In this document: positions 27,314 through 34,864 of the stretch, one piece after another | How positions within the stretch are numbered: the first letter of the stretch is position 1 | Layout: every line of letters starts with the position of its first letter | DNA from: Actinobacteria bacterium Ga0077541 | GTDB taxonomy: Bacteria; Actinomycetota; Thermoleophilia; Miltoncostaeales; Miltoncostaeaceae | NCBI GenBank assembly: GCA_001464995.1 | Contig: LNEQ01000230.1 | Span: 1 to 60,506, forward strand | DNA length: 60,506 bases | Direction of reading: 5' to 3' | Program-made: the position numbers and the translations under genes | The notes under the pieces: generated by a model | Databases searched by the model: none | The model's input: only the letters and a program-made list of their open reading frames with translations | Told to the model about the DNA's origin: nothing

Positions 27314-28359
27314 CGACCGTCCTCGCGCCCCGGACGCCGGGCGAGGCCGCGCAGGCGCTGTCCGAGGCCACCGCGGCGCGGGCGAGCGTGACGGTGGCCG
27401 GCGGGGGCACCCGCTCGCGCCGGGGGCGGCCCGGGCCGCCGGCCGACCGCGAGCTGCGCACGACCGGCATGGACCGGGTGGTGGCGCACGAGCCCGCCGA
27501 CCTGACCCTCACCGTGGAGGCCGGCGTGCCGGTGACCGAGGCCGTCCGCATCGCGGCGAGCGCGGGGCAGGCATGGCCTCAGGCCGAGGTGCGCGAGGGA
27601 TCCACGGTGGGCGGGGTGCTGGCGGCGGCCGCGAGCAGCCGCCAGCGGCTCCGTTCGGGCGCGGTGCGCGACTCGCTGCTGGAGGTGGTGATCGCCACCG
27701 GCGACGGGCGCCTGGTCACCGCGGGTGGTCGCACCGTCAAGGGCGTGTCCGGCTACGACATCCCGCGCCTGGCGGTGGGATCGCTCGGAACGCTCGGCGT
27801 CATCGTGCAGGCCACGCTGAAGCTGTGGCCGCTGCCCCCGGCGCGGGCGTGGTTCGGAGCCGGGGGGCCGCTCGCCGACCGCATCGCGGCGGCGGAGCGC
27901 GCGCTCACCGGCGGCGTCCGCCCCAGCTCGGTGCTGCTGGGCCCGGGCCGGCTCGCGGTGGAGCTGGCCGGCCCGGAGGACGACGTCCGCGCGCCGGAGG
28001 GCCTCGCGCCGCTGACCGAGGCGCCGGCGGAGCCCGCCGGCGAGGGCCTGGTGGAGGCCGGCGTCTCGCCGGCGCTGCTGGGCGAGCTGGCCGTCCGGCT
28101 GGAGGAGGCGGGGCTGCCCTACGAGGCCTGGATGGGCGTCGGGATCTGCCGGGTGGCGGTCGGCTCGGCCGGCGACGTCGCGCGTGTGCGCGGCTGGGCA
28201 CTGGCCCTCGGCGGGCACGCGTCGGTGATCGACGGCCCCGACCACCTCCGCGCCGACCCCTGGGGGCCCGAGCCGCCGGGCGTGCACCTGATGAAGCGGC
28301 TGCGAGAGCGGTTCGACCCGGCCGGCATCCTCAACCCGCGGATGCTGGTGTGGGCGTGA
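27310..28359 (+). CDS. glcE: Glycolate oxidase FAD-binding subunit GlcE
   Basis: A 349-residue second FAD-binding subunit. VAGGGTRSRRGRPGPPA matches the GlcE loop, followed by LTVEAGVPVTEAVRIAA, GSTVGGVLAAAASSRQRLRSGAVRD, the key RTVKGVSGYDIPRLAVGSLGTLGVI, and a short C-terminus ending RFDPAGILNPRML. GTG 27310 overlaps the glcD stop; the track attaches it to a spurious upstream ORF from 26038. Confidence 0.92.
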   Translation: MTTVLAPRTPGEAAQALSEATAARASVTVAGGGTRSRRGRPGPPADRELRTTGMDRVVAHEPADLTLTVEAGVPVTEAVRIAASAGQAWPQAEVREGSTVGGVLAAAASSRQRLRSGAVRDSLLEVVIATGDGRLVTAGGRTVKGVSGYDIPRLAVGSLGTLGVIVQATLKLWPLPPARAWFGAGGPLADRIAAAERALTGGVRPSSVLLGPGRLAVELAGPEDDVRAPEGLAPLTEAPAEPAGEGLVEAGVSPALLGELAVRLEEAGLPYEAWMGVGICRVAVGSAGDVARVRGWALALGGHASVIDGPDHLRADPWGPEPPGVHLMKRLRERFDPAGILNPRMLVWA

Positions 28360-29558
28360 GCGCGTCCAACTGGGATCCCTCGCGCCCGGCGCCGCTCGAG
28401 GAGGACGTCGTCAAGTGCGTCGCGTGCGGCCTCTGCCTGCCGCACTGCCCGACCTTCCGGCTCACCGGCCGCGAGACCGCCTCGCCGCGCGGCCGCATCG
28501 CGGCCATGCGCGCGGTGGAGGAGGGCCACGCCGTGGTCGACTCCTCGTTCACCACGATGATGGACGAGTGCCTCGCCTGCCGCGCCTGCGAGGCGGCCTG
28601 CCCGAGCGGCGTGCCCTTCGGCCGGATGATCGAGGGCGCCCGCGCGCAGGCCGAGCCCACCCGCCCGGTGGCCGCGCGCGGCATCCGTCGCGCCGGGCTC
28701 ACCGGCGTGCTGCCGCGGCCGCGGCTGGTGATGGCCGCCGGCTGGCTGCTCGGCATCGCGCGCGCCCTGCGGCTCGACCGCCTCGCGCCCGCCGCCCACC
28801 GGGCCTCCTCCCCGCCGGTCTCGCTGACCGAGCTGCGCCGGCCCATCCCGCGGACGCTCGGGGAGGGGCCCCTGGCGCGCGTCCTGTCGGGCTGCGTGAT
28901 GGACGTCGCCTTCCGCCCGACGCAGCGGGCGACGATGCGGGTCGTGGCCGCGGCCGGCTACACGGCGTCCCGCACCACGCCGGCCGGCTGTTGCGGAGCG
29001 CTGGCGATGCACTACGGGCAGCCCGAGGCGGCCCGGGCGATGGCACGGGCCCGGATCGCCGAGATGGAGGACGCCGAGATCGTGGTCGCCAACGCCTCCG
29101 GGTGCAGCGCCCACATCCGCACCTACGGCGAGCTGCTCGCCGACGACCCCGCCTGGGCCGCACGGGCCGAGCAGGTCGCCGCGCGCACGCGCGACCTGAT
29201 CGAGCTGCAGCCGCCGCCGCGCGACGCGGGCCTCGGGACCGTCGCGGTCCATGACGCCTGCCACCACCTCCACGCCCAGGGCATCGGCCCGCGGGGACTG
29301 CTGGCCGGGGCCGGCGCCCACTGCGTCGACCTGGGCGACGGCGGCCGCTGCTGCGGCGCGGCCGGGCTCTACAGCGTGCTGCAGCCCGAGATGGCGGCGC
29401 GGCTGCGGCGCCAGAAGGCCGAGGCCGTGGCCGCCACGGGCGCGCCCGTCGTGGCGGTCGCCAACCCGGGCTGCGCCATCCAGATCGCCGCCGGCCTGCG
29501 CGAGCTGGGCTCGTCCGTGCGCGTCGCCCACCCCGCCGAGCTGATCTCGCCCGAGTAG
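28356..29558 (+). CDS. glcF: Glycolate oxidase iron-sulfur subunit GlcF
   Basis: A 400-residue electron-transfer subunit. Two 4Fe-4S motifs are complete: CVACGLCLPHCP near residue 20 and CLACRACEAACP near 71. Two CCG (heterodisulfide-reductase-like) domains follow, with PAGCCGALAMHYG near 210 and DGGRCCGAAGLYS near 330, plus HDACHHLHAQG. GTG 28356 overlaps the glcE stop. The set of three yields glyoxylate from glycolate and passes electrons to the membrane quinone pool. Confidence 0.93.
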   Translation: MSASNWDPSRPAPLEEDVVKCVACGLCLPHCPTFRLTGRETASPRGRIAAMRAVEEGHAVVDSSFTTMMDECLACRACEAACPSGVPFGRMIEGARAQAEPTRPVAARGIRRAGLTGVLPRPRLVMAAGWLLGIARALRLDRLAPAAHRASSPPVSLTELRRPIPRTLGEGPLARVLSGCVMDVAFRPTQRATMRVVAAAGYTASRTTPAGCCGALAMHYGQPEAARAMARARIAEMEDAEIVVANASGCSAHIRTYGELLADDPAWAARAEQVAARTRDLIELQPPPRDAGLGTVAVHDACHHLHAQGIGPRGLLAGAGAHCVDLGDGGRCCGAAGLYSVLQPEMAARLRRQKAEAVAATGAPVVAVANPGCAIQIAAGLRELGSSVRVAHPAELISPE

Positions 29559-29568
29559 GCCCCCGCCC

Positions 29569-29599
29569 CGGGCGAAGACCCGGACCTCACGGTCGCCCG
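29569..29599 (+). terminator. Possible terminator after glcDEF
   Basis: cgggcga and tcgcccg form a seven-base-pair stem with a 17-base loop eleven bases after the glcF stop. No T run follows, so this is a weak call; it may simply close the operon. Confidence 0.3.
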
Positions 29600-29726
29600 T
29601 GTGACGAATGGGTTGCACGCCTCGGGCGCGACGTTCGCCGCGCCAGGCGCTCATCCGCGTGGCCATGCTGCTGCGCGCCCGGCCAGGCCTCGGCGCTCCC
29701 GGTTTCGACGGGGTGAAGATGGTGTT

Positions 29727-29739
29727 GGAACGTCGTTCC
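29727..29739. promoter_or_regulatory. Palindrome upstream of rpiR-type gene
   Basis: ggaacg-t-cgttcc is a perfect 13-base palindrome 41 bases before the regulator start, inside the 222-base gap after glcF. Its position fits an autoregulatory operator for the RpiR protein. No promoter boxes could be fixed with confidence; the gap also reads ttacgttcgg close to the start. Confidence 0.45.
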
Positions 29740-29780
29740 CCCGTTGAGCCGGCGGTGGGAAGAGCCTTACGTTCGGGGCG

Positions 29781-30674
29781 ATGCCGATCAACGGACGACT
29801 CACAGCCTCGCCAGGCCCCGCGATCGCCCTGAGCGGCGGCACACTGCCGCGCATCCGGGCGCTCGAGCCCTCGCTGCGACCGGCTGACAAGAAGTTCGCC
29901 CGCCTCGTCCTCAGCGACCCGGCCTCGCTCATACACGTCACGGTCAGCGAGGCCGCCGCCCTCGCCGGCACGGGCACGGCGACCGTGGTGCGCTGCTGCC
30001 AGGAGCTCGGCTTCCGCGGCTTCCACGACCTGAAGCTGGCCCTGGCGACCGAGCTGGTCCCGACCGGCCAGGCGGTGCCGGACGACATCGGCCCGGCCGA
30101 CTCGCCGTCCGAGATCGTCCGAAAGGTGCTGACCGCCGACGCGGACGCCGTCCGGGACACCCTCTGGATCCTGGATACGGCCGCCTTCGAGAGGATCGTC
30201 GCGGCGCTCCACGGCGCCAGGAGGATCCTGTTCGTGGCAGTCGGCTCCTCGGCGCCCCTCGCCCAGGACGCGGCCTACCGCATGGTCACCATCGGGGCGG
30301 GCGCCGAGGCTCCCGCGGACGCCCACGTGCAGCACGTCGCGGCCAGCCTGCTCACCCCCGCCGATGTCTGCTTCGCGGTCAGCCACACCGGGTCGACGCG
30401 CGAGACGGTCGCGGCGGCGACCGCCGCCCGGGACGCCGGAGCCCGGGTCGTCGCGGTGACGAGCTTCGCGCGGTCCCCGCTGACCGAGGTCACACACGAG
30501 CACCTGGTGGTCGCGAGCCGCGAGACGCGCTTCCGGATCGAGGCGATGGCGAGTCGGATCGCCCACCTGAGCGTCCTCGACGCGCTGGTCGTCTCCCTCG
30601 CCCTCAGCGGCCGTGCGGCCGCCGAGGCCTCACTCGAGCGCTCAGGGCGCGCGTTGTCGGAGCATCGGTTCTGA
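29781..30674 (+). CDS. RpiR/MurR family transcriptional regulator
   Basis: A 297-residue regulator with an N-terminal helix-turn-helix (residues about 25-95: LRPADKKFARLVLSDPASL, VTVSEAAALAGTGTATVVRCC) and a C-terminal SIS domain (about 130-270: RILFVAVGSSAPLAQDAAYRM, FAVSHTGSTRETVAAA, VVAVTSFARSPLTEV). SIS domains bind phosphosugars, so the effector is likely a phosphorylated sugar or polyol. It heads an ABC-transport operon and probably controls it. Start ATG 29781 gives a plausible length for the family. Confidence 0.92.
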   Translation: MPINGRLTASPGPAIALSGGTLPRIRALEPSLRPADKKFARLVLSDPASLIHVTVSEAAALAGTGTATVVRCCQELGFRGFHDLKLALATELVPTGQAVPDDIGPADSPSEIVRKVLTADADAVRDTLWILDTAAFERIVAALHGARRILFVAVGSSAPLAQDAAYRMVTIGAGAEAPADAHVQHVAASLLTPADVCFAVSHTGSTRETVAAATAARDAGARVVAVTSFARSPLTEVTHEHLVVASRETRFRIEAMASRIAHLSVLDALVVSLALSGRAAAEASLERSGRALSEHRF

Positions 30675-30745
30675 CGGGCACGACCGCCACGCCGGTTGGT
30701 GGCGCCAGGCTCTCGGCCCGCGCAGCTCGCAGGCTCGGTGAGCAC

Positions 30746-31600
30746 GTGCTCGGGTGGCTGCTGCTGGCGCCCGCCCTCACGATGCTGGCCGCCTTCGTGC
30801 TCGTCCCGATGGTCCTCAACGTCGTCATCTCCTTCCAGGACCGCACGCTGACGACGCCGGAGTGGGATTGGGTGGGTCTCGACAACTGGCGGCTCCTGCT
30901 GGAGGACGGCTCCCTGCGCTCGGTGGTGCAGTTCACCGCCCTCTACACGGCCGTCACGGTGACGGGCGCGGTCGCGCTCGGCCTGGCGTGCGCGCTCGCC
31001 CTCTTCGACCGGCCCTGGCTGCGGCGGGTCGTCGGAACGCTCATCCTCCTCCCGCTCGCGACCTCCCTGGTCATCGCGGCTGCGGGCTGGCGGCTGGTGT
31101 TCGACCTGGCCGGGGTGCTCAACGAGGCCCTGCGCGCGATCGGGGTGGACGGACCGAACTGGCTCAACGAGCCGCGGCCCGCACAGGCGGCCGTGATCAT
31201 CGTCGGGCTCTGGGCCCAGGTCGGCTTCTCGCTGCTGCTCTATCAGGCCGCACTGGCCCAGGTCCCGGGCAGCCTGGTTGACGCGGCCCGCCTCTACGGC
31301 TCGTGGCGGGGGATCGCGGTCAAGGCGCGGCTGTTCGTGCCGCTCATGCGCCGGACGACGGTGGTCTGCGTGGTGATCAGCACGATCATCGCGATCCGGG
31401 CGTTCGATCAGGTGTACGCGCTCACTCAGGGCGGCCCCTTCGGGGAGAGCCGCACTCTCGCGTACCTCTCCTGGGAGCAGAGCTTCCAGTTCTTCAACCT
31501 CGGCGCCGGTGCGGCCGCCTCGAGCGCCCTCGTGGCGCTGGTACTGGTGGTCACGGCACTCGAGCTCGCCGTTCTGGGCCGGACGAGGCGACGCAGGTGA
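30746..31600 (+). CDS. ABC transporter permease (MalF/UgpA-like)
   Basis: A carbohydrate-type ABC permease of 284 residues from GTG 30746, with six helices. LGWLLLAPALTMLAAFVLVP is helix 1, and the EAA loop is seen as DAARLYGSWRGIAVKARLFVPLMRR near residue 190. With GTG 30746 there is almost no cytoplasmic N-terminus. An in-frame CTG at 30671 overlaps the rpiR stop as CTGA, has cggag upstream, and would add a basic leader (ARLSARAARRLGEHV), which is more typical. The true start may therefore be that CTG. GTGA overlaps the second permease. Confidence 0.9.
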   Translation: MLGWLLLAPALTMLAAFVLVPMVLNVVISFQDRTLTTPEWDWVGLDNWRLLLEDGSLRSVVQFTALYTAVTVTGAVALGLACALALFDRPWLRRVVGTLILLPLATSLVIAAAGWRLVFDLAGVLNEALRAIGVDGPNWLNEPRPAQAAVIIVGLWAQVGFSLLLYQAALAQVPGSLVDAARLYGSWRGIAVKARLFVPLMRRTTVVCVVISTIIAIRAFDQVYALTQGGPFGESRTLAYLSWEQSFQFFNLGAGAAASSALVALVLVVTALELAVLGRTRRRR

Positions 31601-32412
31601 CCGCCGTGCGGGAGGTCCTCACCCGGGCGGGGCTGATCGCCTTCGGGGCGCTCTTCGCGGTGCCGTACGCGCTGATCCTGACGGCATCGTTCCGTCCGTC
31701 CGAGTCTGTGGCGCGGGCGCCGCTCGACATCTTCGGAGGCGGCTGGTCGCTGGGCAACTACCGCGCCGTGCTCGCCGACAACGACGTCCTCGGCTTCTAC
31801 GTCAACTCCGTGATCGTCACCACCGCGATCGTCGCGGCGGAGGTCGTCCTCGGAGCGGCTGCGGCGATCGCGCTGGGGCACCTCCGGCCGGCGGGCGGCC
31901 GCGTCGTCGGCGCGCTCGTGGTCGCGACGATCAGCGTCCCGATCCAGGCGATCGCGGTGACCAACTACCTCACCATCGACCGCCTCGACCTCGTCAACAC
32001 CCGCCTGGGCCTGATCGTCCCCTTCGCGGCGAGCGCGTTCGGGATCTACCTGATGACCGAATACGCCGCCGCGGTCCCCGCGAGCCAGCTCGACTCGGCG
32101 CGTGTGTTCGGCCTGGGTCCGCTCTCGCGGATACGCCACATCGTCCTGCCGCACATGCGGCCCGGGATCGTGGCGTTCGCCGCCTTCGCGTTCGTGGGCT
32201 GGTGGAACGAGTTCTTCTGGCCCTTCATCGTCCTCCAGGGCCCGGAGCTCGCCACCGTGCCCTTCTCGATCCAGACCTACATCGTGAACCCGGGTGGCCT
32301 CCCCGACTGGGGGCCGATGATGGCGGCCGGAGCGCTCGCGCTGCTGCCGCTGATGATCCTCCTCGTCCTCGTGCAGAGGTCCTTCGTCCGAATGTTCGCC
32401 TTCTCGTCCTGA
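31597..32412 (+). CDS. ABC transporter permease (MalG/UgpE-like)
   Basis: The second inner-membrane permease, 271 residues and six helices. FGALFAVPYALILTASFRP starts it; the EAA loop is DSARVFGLGPLSRIRHIVLPHMRPG near residue 170; GWWNEFFWPFIVLQG is the usual late motif of carbohydrate permeases. GTG 31597 overlaps the first permease stop (GTGA). The track attaches it to a false upstream frame from 31303. Confidence 0.92.
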   Translation: MTAVREVLTRAGLIAFGALFAVPYALILTASFRPSESVARAPLDIFGGGWSLGNYRAVLADNDVLGFYVNSVIVTTAIVAAEVVLGAAAAIALGHLRPAGGRVVGALVVATISVPIQAIAVTNYLTIDRLDLVNTRLGLIVPFAASAFGIYLMTEYAAAVPASQLDSARVFGLGPLSRIRHIVLPHMRPGIVAFAAFAFVGWWNEFFWPFIVLQGPELATVPFSIQTYIVNPGGLPDWGPMMAAGALALLPLMILLVLVQRSFVRMFAFSS

Positions 32413-32489
32413 ACCACGCGGTGCGCACCCCGCGCCGCGCCCTCAGCGCCGTCCGATCAAAACGCTCTCGTCAAGAGAAAGGCTCCTCC

Positions 32490-33767
32490 ATGCTCCGAGA
32501 CGCCTCACCGCCCACGCGCACCGTCCGTGGCCTCACCGGGACCGCGGTCATCGCGGCGGCGGCCCTGCTCCCCCTCGCCGGGACCGCGACGGCGGCCCCC
32601 GTGGACGCCAAGAACCCCATCACCGTGGTCATGCCCTACGGGGACTTCTTCAAGCCCGCCGTCGACCGGGGACTGGCGATCTGCGCCCAGCGAACGGGGA
32701 TACCGGGTCGCGCGATCACCGACCCCGCGACGTACGACGAGCTGAACCTCAAGCTCCAGGTCCAGGCCGCCGCGGGCAAGGCGCCCGACGTGGCTGTGCA
32801 GGGCCTGAACGAGGTCATCTCGATGGGCGACAACCGCTACGTGACCAACCTGGCCCCGTTCGTGCGCGGCAAGCGCGCCTATTCGGCCCGGGTGCAGCCG
32901 ACCCTGTCGGCAGGTCGCGTGAAGGGCCGTCAGGTCGCCATCCCCTGGGGGATCTCGATGCCGGTGATCTTCGTCAACACCGAGATCTTCCGCGACGCGG
33001 GCCTGAATCCGAACGCCCCCTTCCGCACCTGGCGGGACGCGGCGGCCGCGGCGAAGCGCCTCACCGACACCTCCGCCGGTCGCTCCGGCATCGTCTTCGC
33101 CGAGCAGGAGGGCTGGATCCCTCTCCAGTTCCTCCTGAACGCGGGCAGCAACTTCGTGGACTCGTCGGGGAAGCCGCGCTTCAACGACGCGGCCGGCAAG
33201 CGGGCGGCGGGCTTCCTGAACGACCTCTTCACCACGAAGGCCGCGGCCGCGGTCACCGAAGACCAGGCGAAGGACCTCTTCATCAAGGGCGAGAGCGCGA
33301 TGTTCGTCGGGAGCACCAGCTTCATCCCGGCGTTCGCCGACACCGACTTCTCGTGGGTGACCCTCAAGTTCCCGGTGCTGGACGCCTCCGTCCCGACGAG
33401 GATCGCGGCGGGCGGCGCGGGAATCGCCGTCTTCGCCACGCCGGAGCGGCGGGCTGCGGCCACGCGCGTCGTGGACTGCATGATGGACCTGCGCGTCATC
33501 AAGGTCGTCGTCGAGAAGCTCGGCTACATGCCGGTGCGCACCGATGCCCGGAAGGTCCTCAAGAAGGGGCTGCTGACCCGCTCGCCCTTCAAGGCACCCA
33601 GCTCGCAGTTCAGCGCGGTCGTCCCCTGGTACGCGTTCCCCGGACGCAACGGCGCCCAGGCGCGCAAGCTCTTCAGCGACTCCTGGGCACGGGCGACGCA
33701 GGCCTCGAGCGACCCGGACCCGCTCCTCGATCAGGCAGCCTCCCGGATCGGGTCGTTGCTGAGGTGA
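32490..33767 (+). CDS. ABC solute-binding protein (UgpB-like)
   Basis: A 425-residue family-1 extracellular solute-binding protein. A Sec leader (LTGTAVIAAAALLPLAGTATAAP) ends at an Ala-rich cleavage site; unlike most monoderm binding proteins it has no lipobox Cys. The mature part has ITVVMPYGDFFKPAVD, QVQAAAGKAPDVAVQGLNEV, VAIPWGISMPVIFVNTEIF, FIKGESAMFVGSTSFIPAF and the closing VVPWYAFPGRNG, similar to glycerol-3-phosphate or sugar binders. ATG 32490 follows agagaaagg at good spacing. The ligand is not deducible; the downstream phosphatases suggest a phosphorylated one. Confidence 0.88.
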   Translation: MLRDASPPTRTVRGLTGTAVIAAAALLPLAGTATAAPVDAKNPITVVMPYGDFFKPAVDRGLAICAQRTGIPGRAITDPATYDELNLKLQVQAAAGKAPDVAVQGLNEVISMGDNRYVTNLAPFVRGKRAYSARVQPTLSAGRVKGRQVAIPWGISMPVIFVNTEIFRDAGLNPNAPFRTWRDAAAAAKRLTDTSAGRSGIVFAEQEGWIPLQFLLNAGSNFVDSSGKPRFNDAAGKRAAGFLNDLFTTKAAAAVTEDQAKDLFIKGESAMFVGSTSFIPAFADTDFSWVTLKFPVLDASVPTRIAAGGAGIAVFATPERRAAATRVVDCMMDLRVIKVVVEKLGYMPVRTDARKVLKKGLLTRSPFKAPSSQFSAVVPWYAFPGRNGAQARKLFSDSWARATQASSDPDPLLDQAASRIGSLLR

Positions 33768-33781
33768 GCGGAGGTGGCGTG

Positions 33782-34864
33782 GTGACGACCGCGCCGGAGG
33801 ATCCCTCGAGCGCCCCCGCGACCCTCGCGGTCGCGGGGGCCGGTCGTCGCTTCGGGACCGTCCCGGCGCTCGACGAGGTGGACCTGCGCGTCGAGCAGGG
33901 CGAGATCCTCGCCCTGCTCGGCCCCAGCGGGTGCGGCAAGACGACGCTCCTGAGAAGCGTGGCCGGACTCGAGCGGCTCGATCGAGGCCGCGTCGAAGTC
34001 GGCGGGCGCGATGTGACCGGCTGGGCTCCCGAGGATCGAGGGGTCGCCATGGTCTTCCAGGACGCCGGGCTGTTCCCGCATGTGCGGGTGCGAACCAACA
34101 TCGCCCTGCCGCTGCGGGCCGCGCGGCGCGCGAAGCGCGCGTACGCCGAGGGTGTCGTCGAGACCATCTCGGCAACGCTCCGGATCGGACATCTACTCGA
34201 TCGGTACCCCCACGAGCTCTCCGGTGGAGAGCGCCAGCGCGTCGGTATCGCACGGGCCCTGGTGGTGCGGCCGGCCCTCCTGCTGATGGATGAGCCCTTC
34301 GCCGCGATCGACGCCGACCTGCGCCTCGAGCTGCGTCGCGAGATCCGGCGCCTTCACCGGGCGGCCGACCTCGCCGACACGCTGTTCGTCACCCACGACC
34401 AGACCGAGGCCCTGGCCATCGCCGACCGGGTCGCCGTGATGTTCTCGGGCCGGATCGAGCAGGTCGATACTCCCGCCCGGCTTCTGGCCCAGCCCGCGAC
34501 CGTCCGCGTCGCCCGCTTCCTGGGGGTGCCCCGGATCAACCTGCTGCCCGAAGCGAAGGGCCAGATCGTCGCCGTGCGCCCGAGCGACCTGCGCCTCGAC
34601 GGCGGCCCGTTCGCGACGACGGGAAGGGTCGTCGACTCCGAGCCCTTCGCGGGCGGCTGGCTCGCGACGCTCAGGACGACGAGCGGCATCGAGCTCGAGG
34701 TCCTCGTCGACCGCGAGCCGGTGCCCGACTCGGCGCTGAGGTGCGGATGCGCGCCGGAGGCACTCCACCGGTTCGACGCGGAGAGCGGTGCACGGCGCCC
34801 CGCCGACCTCTCGGCGGCGCGCGACCTCTGGAGGGCCCTCGACCTCGACGGCGGGCCGGAGTGA
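33782..34864 (+). CDS. ABC transporter ATPase (MalK/UgpC-like)
   Basis: A 360-residue ATPase with Walker A GPSGCGKTTLLRSV, Q-loop MVFQDAGLFPHV, signature LSGGERQRVGIARAL, Walker B LLLMDEPFAAID and switch VTHDQTEAL, then a TOBE-like C-terminal domain (QIVAVRPSDLRLDG) as in carbohydrate importers. I place the start at GTG 33782, six bases after ggaggt; GTG 33764, overlapping the binding-protein stop, is an alternative but the ribosome site favours the later one. It powers the two permeases. Confidence 0.92.
   Translation: MTTAPEDPSSAPATLAVAGAGRRFGTVPALDEVDLRVEQGEILALLGPSGCGKTTLLRSVAGLERLDRGRVEVGGRDVTGWAPEDRGVAMVFQDAGLFPHVRVRTNIALPLRAARRAKRAYAEGVVETISATLRIGHLLDRYPHELSGGERQRVGIARALVVRPALLLMDEPFAAIDADLRLELRREIRRLHRAADLADTLFVTHDQTEALAIADRVAVMFSGRIEQVDTPARLLAQPATVRVARFLGVPRINLLPEAKGQIVAVRPSDLRLDGGPFATTGRVVDSEPFAGGWLATLRTTSGIELEVLVDREPVPDSALRCGCAPEALHRFDAESGARRPADLSAARDLWRALDLDGGPE

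Noticed and set aside
32505-34253. 582-residue minus ORF across the solute-binding protein and ATPase
   Set aside because: Arg-rich shadow; both plus-strand genes have full family motifs and operon overlaps.
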